A DNA stretch of 43,247 bases, from NCBI GenBank assembly GCA_902583415.1, contig CACHVW010000004.1, positions 1 to 43,247 on the forward strand. The letters are read 5' to 3'. Below the pieces are notes generated by a model. It did not search any database and was not told the origin of the DNA. It worked only from the letters and a program-made list of their open reading frames with translations. Shown here piece by piece: positions 10,028-17,914 of this stretch. How positions within the stretch are numbered: position 1 is the stretch's first letter; each line of letters starts with the position of its first letter. The position numbers and the translations under genes were made by a program. This DNA comes from an uncultured SAR116 cluster alpha proteobacterium. Lineage in GTDB: Bacteria > Pseudomonadota > Alphaproteobacteria > Puniceispirillales > Marisalimonadaceae.

Positions 10028-11092
10028 TTATATTCTTCTAGCATATTGAGGTGGAACCTCAATATCATAATTAAAAAGCTTAGCTGCATCCCATACCCAC
10101 CTTGGATTAGATAGAAAAGCTCTTGCCATTGCTACCATATCAGCTTCTTTATTGATTATAATATTATTAGCTTCGAATGGATCTCTGATCATTCCTACCG
10201 TTCTAACAACCATCTTAGTATCTTTTTTTATACTCTTTGCAAGATGAACTTGGTAGTGAGGTCCTAATGGTATTTTAGGACTTGCTGTGTTTCCTCCACT
10301 AGATACACAAACATAATGACACCCAATTTTTTCTAATTCTTTTGTAAAGACTGAAGCTTCATCCTCATTAATTCCATTATTTTCCCAATCAGTTCCAGTA
10401 ATTCTCATACCAAGAGGAAAATCTTTAGGAAGTATATTTTTAACTGAAGAGAAAACTTCTAGTGGAAATCTTATTCTATTTTCTAAACTTCCCCCATATT
10501 TATCTTTACGTTTATTTGAAATTGGAGATAAAAACTGATGAAGCAAGTAACCGTGTGTTCCATGAATTTCTATTAAATCAAATCCAATTTCAACAGCCTT
10601 TAGTGAAGCAGAAATAAATTTCCTTTTAACTCTTTCTATATCTGATAATTTCATTTCTTGAGGAACATGCCAGGTTTCTTGAAAAGGTATTGCTGACGGA
10701 CATATAGTTTGCCAGGGTTTTTCTTCAATTTTAAGGGCGCCCCTTCCCTCCCATGGTCTCTGAGTGGAGGCTTTTCTACCAGCATGTGCTAATTGAATTC
10801 CAAAACGTGTCTTATCTGGAGCAACTGATTTTGCTAATTGAAGATTTTTTTTTAGAGAAACCGTACATTTATCGTCATATATTCCAACACAGTTATGTGT
10901 AATTCTTCCAATTTTCTCCACAGCAGTTGCTTCAACCATTATTAAACCTGCTGCAGAATAACCTAATTGCATAAGATGCTGAGTATGCCAATGAGTCATT
11001 ACTCCATTAATTGCAGAATATTGACACATAGGAGCGACAACAATCCTGTTTGACACTTCTAAACTTCCTATTTTAATTGGAGAAAATATCAT
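10028..11092 (-). CDS. NADH:flavin oxidoreductase / old yellow enzyme family (YqjM/NamA-like)
   Basis: VSNRIVVAPMCQYSA, GIQLAHAGRKAST, GFDLIEIHGTHGYLLHQFLSPISNKRKDKYGGSLENR, NPRWVWDAA. Confidence 0.92.
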   Translation of the reverse strand: MIFSPIKIGSLEVSNRIVVAPMCQYSAINGVMTHWHTQHLMQLGYSAAGLIMVEATAVEKIGRITHNCVGIYDDKCTVSLKKNLQLAKSVAPDKTRFGIQLAHAGRKASTQRPWEGRGALKIEEKPWQTICPSAIPFQETWHVPQEMKLSDIERVKRKFISASLKAVEIGFDLIEIHGTHGYLLHQFLSPISNKRKDKYGGSLENRIRFPLEVFSSVKNILPKDFPLGMRITGTDWENNGINEDEASVFTKELEKIGCHYVCVSSGGNTASPKIPLGPHYQVHLAKSIKKDTKMVVRTVGMIRDPFEANNIIINKEADMVAMARAFLSNPRWVWDAAKLFNYDIEVPPQYARRI

Positions 11093-11112
11093 AATTATCT
11101 TTATAAAAATTT

Positions 11113-12042
11113 TTAATTAAAACTGCTGATCCAAGTGTCAACTAATCTTCGTGCAATTGAGTCCACTCTTGGTAACTTAAAACCTCCACTAATAGATGGA
11201 TGTTGTAAAGACTTTAATTCATTGATTGAAAACCAGTGAGCATCTTCAATTTCATCGTAATCAATTGTCATTTGATCATTTATTGCTTCTGCAAAAAAAC
11301 CCAGCATTAGTGAAGCTGGGAACGGCCAAGGCTGTGAGTTAAAATATTTAATATTCTTTACCTTTATTCCCACCTCTTCAAAAACCTCTCTTTCAAGGGC
11401 CTGCTCAAGACTTTCACCAGGTTCTACAAAACCAGCTAAAGTACTATACATAGAATCAGGAAATCTAGGAGACCTTCCTAGTAGAACTTTGTCTTTAAAA
11501 GAAATAAGGGTAATTATCGCTGGATCAGTTCTTGGAAAGTGACTTTTACTACAATTTTCATTAGAACATTTCATCACAAAACCTCCTTCTGTTGAAAAAT
11601 TTTGAAACCCACATGAACCGCAAAATTTGTGAGTCTTTTGCCAAAAGAACATTCCATTAGAAAGAGCTAAGAATGATGCTTCTACATCATCTAGAATTGG
11701 ACCATATTTTCTTAAATCATCAATAATGATGTTATTTTCTTTTAACCAAAAATTAAATTTTTGATTGGGAGCACTTAAATCTATACCAACATAATTTAGG
11801 GTATTTGCTACACCTAAAAAAATTGTATTACCTATTCCATCAGGAAACAAATCATGAAGTTGTCTTAGATTAAAAATAATAGGATTTATGTTTTCATTAA
11901 TATTCATAAATAGATTTTTTCCATTATAATATGGAACAAATTTTGTGTTTTTTTCAGTAGTTATAGTATTAAGTAATTTGTCATTATTTCGATAGTCTCC
12001 ATGACGATTTATTGCAGAGCTAGCATAAAAGGGTTGGGTCAT
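11113..12042 (-). CDS. nudC: NAD(+) diphosphatase (NUDIX hydrolase with zinc ribbon)
   Basis: Zinc ribbon FCGSCG...CSNENCSKSHFPRTDPAIITLI; Nudix box GFVEPGESLEQALEREVFEEVGI; SQPWPFPASLMLGF signature. Confidence 0.93.
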   Translation of the reverse strand: MTQPFYASSAINRHGDYRNNDKLLNTITTEKNTKFVPYYNGKNLFMNINENINPIIFNLRQLHDLFPDGIGNTIFLGVANTLNYVGIDLSAPNQKFNFWLKENNIIIDDLRKYGPILDDVEASFLALSNGMFFWQKTHKFCGSCGFQNFSTEGGFVMKCSNENCSKSHFPRTDPAIITLISFKDKVLLGRSPRFPDSMYSTLAGFVEPGESLEQALEREVFEEVGIKVKNIKYFNSQPWPFPASLMLGFFAEAINDQMTIDYDEIEDAHWFSINELKSLQHPSISGGFKLPRVDSIARRLVDTWISSFN

Positions 12043-12219
12043 ATTTTACCTCAGGAATTGCTTCAAATTATTTATAGAAAATGATTCTCTACTTTTATAT
12101 GATTTTTTAATTAGGATTCAAAATCTATTCTAAAAATATATATTTTTCAATTGGTTATATTTTTCTATTGCCGATCTCAACTGTAAAAGACAAAATAATT
12201 TTAATTAGAGAGGTTAGTT

Positions 12220-12630
12220 ATGATAAAGATTAGTAGGATATCATCTCCATTAAAAGATAAAGTAAAGAATTTAGAAACTTGCTCTCAATTAGATGGCGAT
12301 GGAGTTTTTGAAGGTAAATACAAAACTACAGGATCAATATTAATAAGAAATAAATTTATTGGTGAACTTTCTGCTGATCAAATAATAGTTGATGAAAATG
12401 GAGTATTTGAAGGCACACTCAATTCATCAGAGTTAATTATAAGTGGCAATGTTAGTGGTAAGATAAACACTGATAGTGTTGTAATAATGGAAAATGGAGT
12501 TATATCTGGTGACATTCTCTACAAACAAATAGCTGTATTTGAAGGTGGAATTATAAATGTTGCTGGCATGAAGAGGATACAAAAAAATGACGAAAAAGTT
12601 ATAGATATCCTTCCTAAAGTTGCTGAATAA
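12220..12630 (+). CDS. Bactofilin (polymer-forming cytoskeletal protein)
   Basis: Repeating beta-helix pattern: 'SQLDGDGVFEGKYKTTGSILIRNKFIGELSADQIIVDENGVFEGTLNSSELIISGNVSGKI'. Confidence 0.85.
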   Translation: MIKISRISSPLKDKVKNLETCSQLDGDGVFEGKYKTTGSILIRNKFIGELSADQIIVDENGVFEGTLNSSELIISGNVSGKINTDSVVIMENGVISGDILYKQIAVFEGGIINVAGMKRIQKNDEKVIDILPKVAE

Positions 12631-12635
12631 TATAA

Positions 12636-12824
12636 TTAAGTTTTTACAATAAACTCTAATCCAGCCATAGATCCAACATAAAGATTAGGTTTTGTCTTTT
12701 TAAGCTTAATAATCGTTTCTGAAACCTCTACATCTATTCCATTTGGAAAAATTCTTATAATTTTACCATTGCTTCTTGTTTCGTTGTCTGTACAAGTTAC
12801 AGTCACTTTTTGGTCTAAATGCAT
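12636..12824 (-). CDS. Small uncharacterised protein (62 aa)
   Basis: ORF co-directional with and 16 nt downstream of the DUF2237 gene; upstream GGAG-like SD (aggagagaaataATG on minus strand); beta-rich sequence. Family not recognised. Confidence 0.65.
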   Translation of the reverse strand: MHLDQKVTVTCTDNETRSNGKIIRIFPNGIDVEVSETIIKLKKTKPNLYVGSMAGLEFIVKT

Positions 12825-12840
12825 TATTTCTCTCCTATAA

Positions 12841-13245
12841 TTATACGGAATATTTTTTTAAATCCTCTAATTTAACTATTGAAATAGTCGCTATGTTAGT
12901 AGATTTTAATATTACCTTAGGGGCTTTGCCAGCTTCAAATGCCTCTTGCCATCTTGAGGCGCAAATGCACCAATGATCTCCTTCTTTTAAACCTTTAAAA
13001 TTATATTCAGTTACAGGAGTACTTAAATCATTTCCAACTGATTTTGAAAAGGTTAAAAAAGATTTTGTCATTATACAACAAACAGTGTGTAGACCGAAAT
13101 CATCTGGACCAGTATTGCAACAATTATCTCGATAAAATCCTGTTACAATTTCATTTTTATCATGAGATGAAACACATGGTTCAAGATCACCACCAAGAAC
13201 GTTAAGTTGTTTGTTATTCTTACCTCTTTTATATGATCCATCCAT
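12841..13245 (-). CDS. DUF2237 family protein
   Basis: NVLGGDLEPC, TGFYRDNCCNTGPDDFGLHTVCCIMT, FLTFSKSVGNDLSTP, FKGLKEGDHWCICASRWQEAFEAGKAPKV. Confidence 0.9.
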   Translation of the reverse strand: MDGSYKRGKNNKQLNVLGGDLEPCVSSHDKNEIVTGFYRDNCCNTGPDDFGLHTVCCIMTKSFLTFSKSVGNDLSTPVTEYNFKGLKEGDHWCICASRWQEAFEAGKAPKVILKSTNIATISIVKLEDLKKYSV

Positions 13246-13989
13246 TTATTTCTCCAACGTTATGAGTTTGTTTGAAGCAGTTTCTATAATATTTTCTAGT
13301 TTTGTCAAAAACTCTTGCTTTGACAATCCTGGCTTTATTTCTGGAAGAATCTGGATAGTAACACATTTAGATCTAAGTCTATTAGGATATTTAAAAAAAC
13401 TATTTTTGGGCCATAGAATCCCTGCATTATGAGCCACAGGAATTACAGGAACTTTTGCTTGAGAATATAAGAAAAAAACTCCTGGCAAATATGGTTTTTC
13501 TTTTGAAGATATACCTGGTTTCACTCTGGTACCTTGAGGGAAAATCATCATCGATCTATTTTCTTTAACTGCTTTTTTTGCATTTCTACCCATTTTTCTG
13601 AGTGCATTTAAACCTTGATCCCTTGTTATAGGAATAGCCCCTGCTCTTAAAAAATATAATCCAATCACTGGCAAAAAAATTAAAGCTTTTTTTAAAACTA
13701 TTGATGGCATTGAAAATAGATGAGTGCAAAAAACAGTTTCCCAGGCTGATTGATGTTTAATTGCATAAATTACAACTCTTTTTTTTGAAGGGATTTGTCC
13801 AATAACTTTTATTTCAGTATTCAACCACCATTTCATTCCTTTAGTCATTATTGAACACCAAATTTTATTTACAAAAATTACAGCTTCTCTTCGAAATAAA
13901 AGACATGGGAGACATATAGTTACCAATATGCTCGTACCTAAATAAAATTGTATATTAAATAAAAGAGATCTTAAAAATATCATCCCCAT
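13246..13989 (-). CDS. plsC: 1-acyl-sn-glycerol-3-phosphate acyltransferase
   Basis: KHQSAWET (HX4D/E-like box 'IKHQSAWETVF'), RAGAIPITRDQG, MMIFPQGTRVKPG, VPVIPVAHNAG. Confidence 0.9.
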   Translation of the reverse strand: MGMIFLRSLLFNIQFYLGTSILVTICLPCLLFRREAVIFVNKIWCSIMTKGMKWWLNTEIKVIGQIPSKKRVVIYAIKHQSAWETVFCTHLFSMPSIVLKKALIFLPVIGLYFLRAGAIPITRDQGLNALRKMGRNAKKAVKENRSMMIFPQGTRVKPGISSKEKPYLPGVFFLYSQAKVPVIPVAHNAGILWPKNSFFKYPNRLRSKCVTIQILPEIKPGLSKQEFLTKLENIIETASNKLITLEK

Positions 13990-14003
13990 GCTATCTCATT
14001 ATT

Positions 14004-14231
14004 CTAAGTTTCAATCTTATACATTGTAAAATAATGCATCCCTTTTGCTGTACTTTTGATAAAAATTTCATAACCTTCATTTTCTGAAAAATGACTAAAG
14101 TCTATCGGGCTTGCTGGATCATCTGAAATAAATACTACTTTTTTTCCTTTTGACAAATTCTTCAATACTCTTTTTGCCTTTAAGACAGGAAGAGGACATT
14201 TTAATCCTGTGAAATCATATTCTTCCATCAA
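14004..14231 (-). CDS. tusA: TusA-family sulfurtransferase
   Basis: DFTGLKCPLPVLKAKRVL (CPxP motif), 75 aa. Confidence 0.88.
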   Translation of the reverse strand: MMEEYDFTGLKCPLPVLKAKRVLKNLSKGKKVVFISDDPASPIDFSHFSENEGYEIFIKSTAKGMHYFTMYKIET

Positions 14232-14338
14232 AAAGAGCTCCTAAAATTTGCTGGTTTAAAATAAGTTATACATATTTATAAATCTAATCCAATTTAATTT
14301 TCTTGAATGAAGTAAATCTTAATTGTAATAAATAAATT

Positions 14339-15073
14339 ATGACCATTTGGGGTAAAATTATTGGTAGTGCAACTGGATTTGCCTTGGGGGGTCCAATAGG
14401 AGCATTGCTCGGAGGAGCTGCAGGACATGCTCTTGATAAATTTAAAACAAAAGAAAAACTTCCTGAAAAACTCGCATTAAAACAAATTGGATTTACCATT
14501 GGTGTAATTGTTCTTTCTGCTAAAATGGCCAAAGCTGACGGTAAAGTCACTAAAAGTGAAATAAAAGCCTTTAAAGAAAAAATAAACGTTCCAGATAATG
14601 AAATTAAAAATGTTGCAAGACTTTGGGATCAAGCAAAAAAAACAACTGATGGGTTTGAAGTTTACGCAAAACAAATATCTAATCTATTAGAAAAAAAATC
14701 ATCTGTACTAGAAGAACTTCTTAACTTATTGGTAATTATTGCTGAAGCAGATGGGAAAATAACGAACCTAGAAAAAATATATTTAAAAAAGGTTAGTAAT
14801 ATTTTTGGTTTCTCCGAACAAGATTTTGAAAGAATTTGTTCTTCAAAACTGGATAGGCACATAGATCCATACCAAACGCTGGGTGTTTTAAAAGATGCGC
14901 CATTAGAAGAAATTAAAAACAAATGGAAAACGCTTGCAATGAAACATCATCCTGACAGATTAATTGCTCAAGGTATACCTCAAGATATAATAGAAACTAA
15001 TACTTATAGACTTAAAGAAATAAATAATGCATGGGATTTAATTAAAAATAAAAAGTATAATTTAAATGCCTAA
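14339..15073 (+). CDS. TerB + J-domain protein (DjlA-like)
   Basis: N-terminal glycine-rich ATGFALGGPIGALLGGAAGHALD, TerB-like 'AKMAKADGKVTKSEI' and 'VIIAEADGKITNLE', C-terminal J domain with HPD (MKHHPDRLIAQG). Confidence 0.88.
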   Translation: MTIWGKIIGSATGFALGGPIGALLGGAAGHALDKFKTKEKLPEKLALKQIGFTIGVIVLSAKMAKADGKVTKSEIKAFKEKINVPDNEIKNVARLWDQAKKTTDGFEVYAKQISNLLEKKSSVLEELLNLLVIIAEADGKITNLEKIYLKKVSNIFGFSEQDFERICSSKLDRHIDPYQTLGVLKDAPLEEIKNKWKTLAMKHHPDRLIAQGIPQDIIETNTYRLKEINNAWDLIKNKKYNLNA

Positions 15074-16883
15074 AACTTTAATTACCTTTCAAAACTTTAA
15101 AATGTCTCAATCTAATAAAGTTTTATTAGAGAACATAAATATCTCAATTCATCAATTTGATAGAATTGTTTTGGTAGGGCAAAATGGATGCGGTAAAAGT
15201 TCATTATTAAGACTCTTAAAAAATAAAGAAGAATGTGATGCTGGTAGTATTTGGATAACTCCTAACTTGAAAATAGACTATTTGGAACAGGATCCTCCTG
15301 AACCTTCTATTAGTAATCTTTTAGAATTTTTGTCCAAAGATAATCAAAACCCTAACTTGTCTAAGATAAAAGAAATTATTGAAGATTTAAATCTTAAAGA
15401 AATTAATTTAGAAAATAAATTATCAGGTGGTGAAATCCGTAAAATTTACATAGCGAAATTAATTCTCAGTGAGTCTGAATTGTTACTATTAGATGAACCC
15501 ACAAACCATATTGACTTGCAAACTATAGACTGGTTAGAAAAAAAGCTATTATCTTTAAATAAAACATTGATCATAGTAAGCCATGATCAAGAGTTTTTAA
15601 GAAAAATAGCAACAAAAACTTTTTGGATACATCAAGCCCAAATTTTAAAACGAGAGGGTCTATATGATAACTTTCAAAATTGGACTAATGAAATAATAGA
15701 AGTGGAAAAAATAAAATCTCATAAATTAAAACAAAAAATAAAATCTGAAAAAAAATGGGCTATTGAAGGAATATCAGCGCGAAGAAAGAGAAATATGGGA
15801 AGATTAAGAGATTTAGAAAAACTCAATAAAAATTATGAAAGTACAAAAGAAATAGTAAAAAAACCATTAAATTTAGTTCTTAATAAAACAAATGAGTCTG
15901 GTCTAAATATAATTGAAACATTCGATTTGTCTTTTTCTTATGATGCAGAAAATGAAAATTTAAATATTTTCTCTGATTTAAACTTGAAAATCAAAAAAAA
16001 TGATCGTATCGGAATAATAGGTGCAAATGGTTCAGGAAAAAGCACTTTAGTTAAAATTTTACAGGGTATATACCCTCCCAAAACTGGGAGAATTAAATTT
16101 GGCGAAAACGTAGATATTAAATATTTTGATCAAAATAAAGAAAATATAAATCTAAACAAAACACCATGGAGTACACTTGCTGGGAATGGAGATCATGTGG
16201 ATTTTATGGGTGATAAAATACATGTATTATCATATTTAAAAAAATTTCTATTCGATGAAAAAAAATCTTTGCAGAGTAATTCAACACTTTCAGGTGGTGA
16301 AAAAGTAAGGTTATCACTAGCTGAGTTATTTATAAATAAACATAATTTTTTAATTTTAGATGAACCTACTAACGACTTAGATTTTGATACTCTTGATTTG
16401 TTAAAAATGGTTATCAAAAACTATGACGGTACTGTATTAATTATTAGCCATGATAGATTTTTTCTAGACAGCACAGTAGAAAAACTTCTTGTATTTGAAA
16501 ACAATAATAGAATTTTAAAACATGAAGGAAATTTCTCAGATTATTACAAAAAATTTGGATTAGAAAAATTAATAATAGTAAATAATAATAATAAGAACAA
16601 AATCTCCAAAAAAAAAATAACACCTAAAAAAGTCATTAATAAAAAGAAAATGAGCTTCAAAGATTCTTATTATTTGGAGATGTTACCCGTAAAGATTGAA
16701 AAACTAGAAAAAGAACTCAAAGAATATGAAACCATTTTAAATGATAGAGATTTATTTAAAAATGATAGAAAAACTTTTGATAAGGCAACTACTGAAATAA
16801 CAAATATTAGAAAAAATATTAATGAAGCTGAAAATAAATGGCTTGAATTACAAATTTTAAATGACGAAATAAATAGTCCTTAA
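15066..16883 (+). CDS. ABC-F family ATPase (Uup-like)
   Basis: Two Walker A motifs (GQNGCGKSS, GANGSGKST), two LSGGE motifs, LLDEPTNHID/ILDEPTNDLD, C-terminal coiled coil. Confidence 0.93.
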   Translation: MPKTLITFQNFKMSQSNKVLLENINISIHQFDRIVLVGQNGCGKSSLLRLLKNKEECDAGSIWITPNLKIDYLEQDPPEPSISNLLEFLSKDNQNPNLSKIKEIIEDLNLKEINLENKLSGGEIRKIYIAKLILSESELLLLDEPTNHIDLQTIDWLEKKLLSLNKTLIIVSHDQEFLRKIATKTFWIHQAQILKREGLYDNFQNWTNEIIEVEKIKSHKLKQKIKSEKKWAIEGISARRKRNMGRLRDLEKLNKNYESTKEIVKKPLNLVLNKTNESGLNIIETFDLSFSYDAENENLNIFSDLNLKIKKNDRIGIIGANGSGKSTLVKILQGIYPPKTGRIKFGENVDIKYFDQNKENINLNKTPWSTLAGNGDHVDFMGDKIHVLSYLKKFLFDEKKSLQSNSTLSGGEKVRLSLAELFINKHNFLILDEPTNDLDFDTLDLLKMVIKNYDGTVLIISHDRFFLDSTVEKLLVFENNNRILKHEGNFSDYYKKFGLEKLIIVNNNNKNKISKKKITPKKVINKKKMSFKDSYYLEMLPVKIEKLEKELKEYETILNDRDLFKNDRKTFDKATTEITNIRKNINEAENKWLELQILNDEINSP

Positions 16884-16897
16884 AATAAAAGTTTATA

Positions 16898-16925
16898 TTG
16901 ACCTAAAATTTATAACTTATATCTT
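16898..16925 (+). promoter_or_regulatory. Candidate sigma70-type promoter for rnpB
   Basis: TTGACC - 16 nt - TATCTT ending about 7 nt before the predicted rnpB 5' end at ~16932. Confidence 0.5.
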
Positions 16926-16931
16926 ACTTTT

Positions 16932-17271
16932 GTCAGAGAGCTGTGTAGTTGCTTTTTTAAAGAGGAAAGTCCGGGCTCTATAGAAATAAGGTGCTGGATA
17001 ACCTCCAGCAGGGGCAACCCTAGGGAAAGTGCCACAGAAAATATACCGCCAATTTGGTAAGGTTGAAATGGTGTGGTAAGAGCGCACCGCATTTTTAGTA
17101 ATAAAAATGGCATGGTAAACCCCACCTAGAGTAAGACCAAATAGAAGAAACCTATTTTGAATTTCTACAAAGTTTCTTGGGTAGGTCGCTAGAAAAATTT
17201 GGTAACAAATTTTCAAGATTAATAACTACAATCAAAATTTTGATACAAAACCCGGCTTATAGCTCTCTGAC
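16932..17271 (+). ncRNA. rnpB: RNase P RNA, bacterial class A
   Basis: P1 helix GTCAGAGAGCT...AGCTCTCTGAC; conserved GAGGAAAGTCCGGGCT, AGGGAAAGTGCCACAGAAAATATACCGCC, GGTAAACCCCACC, and 3' ACAAAACCCGGCTTAT. Confidence 0.95.
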
Positions 17272-17305
17272 ACCATTAATAAGAAAATAAATTTACTTAT
17301 ATAAT

Positions 17306-17360
17306 ACCATGAGGTAGTTGATTTTCCCATTGACTACCATAAAATCCCATGTTATCCCAT
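17306..17360. promoter_or_regulatory. MraZ-box-like array of 10-bp-spaced repeats (CCCAT/ACCAT; ATGGG on minus strand)
   Basis: CCCAT(17326) tgact ACCAT(17336) aaaat CCCAT(17346) gttat CCCAT(17356), plus an in-phase ACCAT at 17306; exact 10-bp period. Confidence 0.7.
17318..17345 (+). promoter_or_regulatory. Candidate promoter of the dcw operon
   Basis: TTGATT (17318-17323) - 16 nt - TAAAAT (17340-17345), interleaved with the repeat array; alternative -35 TTGACT at 17330. Confidence 0.4.
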
Positions 17361-17455
17361 AAAGTTATAAATTTATTGCTTAGGCAATTTAGAATGGAAT
17401 TAAAAGTTTGGACCTTACGCAGATTTATTCTTTTTAATTTAGGATTTTAAAATCA

Positions 17456-17899
17456 ATGTTTTTATCAACCTCACATAATAAGATTGATTTAAAATGTAGA
17501 GTATCAATTCCAGCGTCATTTAGAGTTAATTTAGAAAAATCAAATGAAACCCTAATTTTATTTAAAAGTCTTCAATTTAAATGCATAGAAGGTACTACCT
17601 CTTCACGAATGCAAGCATATATAGATGCTATAGATGAATTAGACGCTTTATCAGACGATGCATTTCTTTTAAGGATGATGATGGCAGATTCTTTTGAAAT
17701 CAAATTTGATATTAACGGTAGAGTAGTAATTCCAGACACTCTTATGAACTTTGCCAACCTCTCCGATAAAGCAGTTTTTATGGGTATAGGAGAGTCGTTT
17801 TATATTTGGTCTCCTACTGAATATGAAAATCAATATATGAAGTCTCAACAAATACTTAAAGAAAAAGGTCCACCTAAATTAATTTTAAAAAAAAATTGA
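17456..17899 (+). CDS. mraZ: Division/cell wall cluster transcriptional repressor MraZ
   Basis: SpoVT/AbrB-like halves: 'KIDLKCRVSIPASFR' and 'KFDINGRVVIPDTLMNFANLSDKAVFMGIGESFYIW'; immediately upstream of rsmH. Confidence 0.93.
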   Translation: MFLSTSHNKIDLKCRVSIPASFRVNLEKSNETLILFKSLQFKCIEGTTSSRMQAYIDAIDELDALSDDAFLLRMMMADSFEIKFDINGRVVIPDTLMNFANLSDKAVFMGIGESFYIWSPTEYENQYMKSQQILKEKGPPKLILKKN

Positions 17900-17914
17900 G
17901 TAAGCAGTATTCAA

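Noticed and set aside
12776-13432. Plus-strand ORFs 12776-12976 and 13211-13432
   Set aside because: Overlap well-supported minus-strand genes (DUF2237, plsC) and show no domain signature.
16910-17216. Minus-strand ORFs of 71 and 99 aa (16910-17125, 16917-17216)
   Set aside because: They lie antisense within the RNase P RNA gene; structural RNA conservation explains the sequence.
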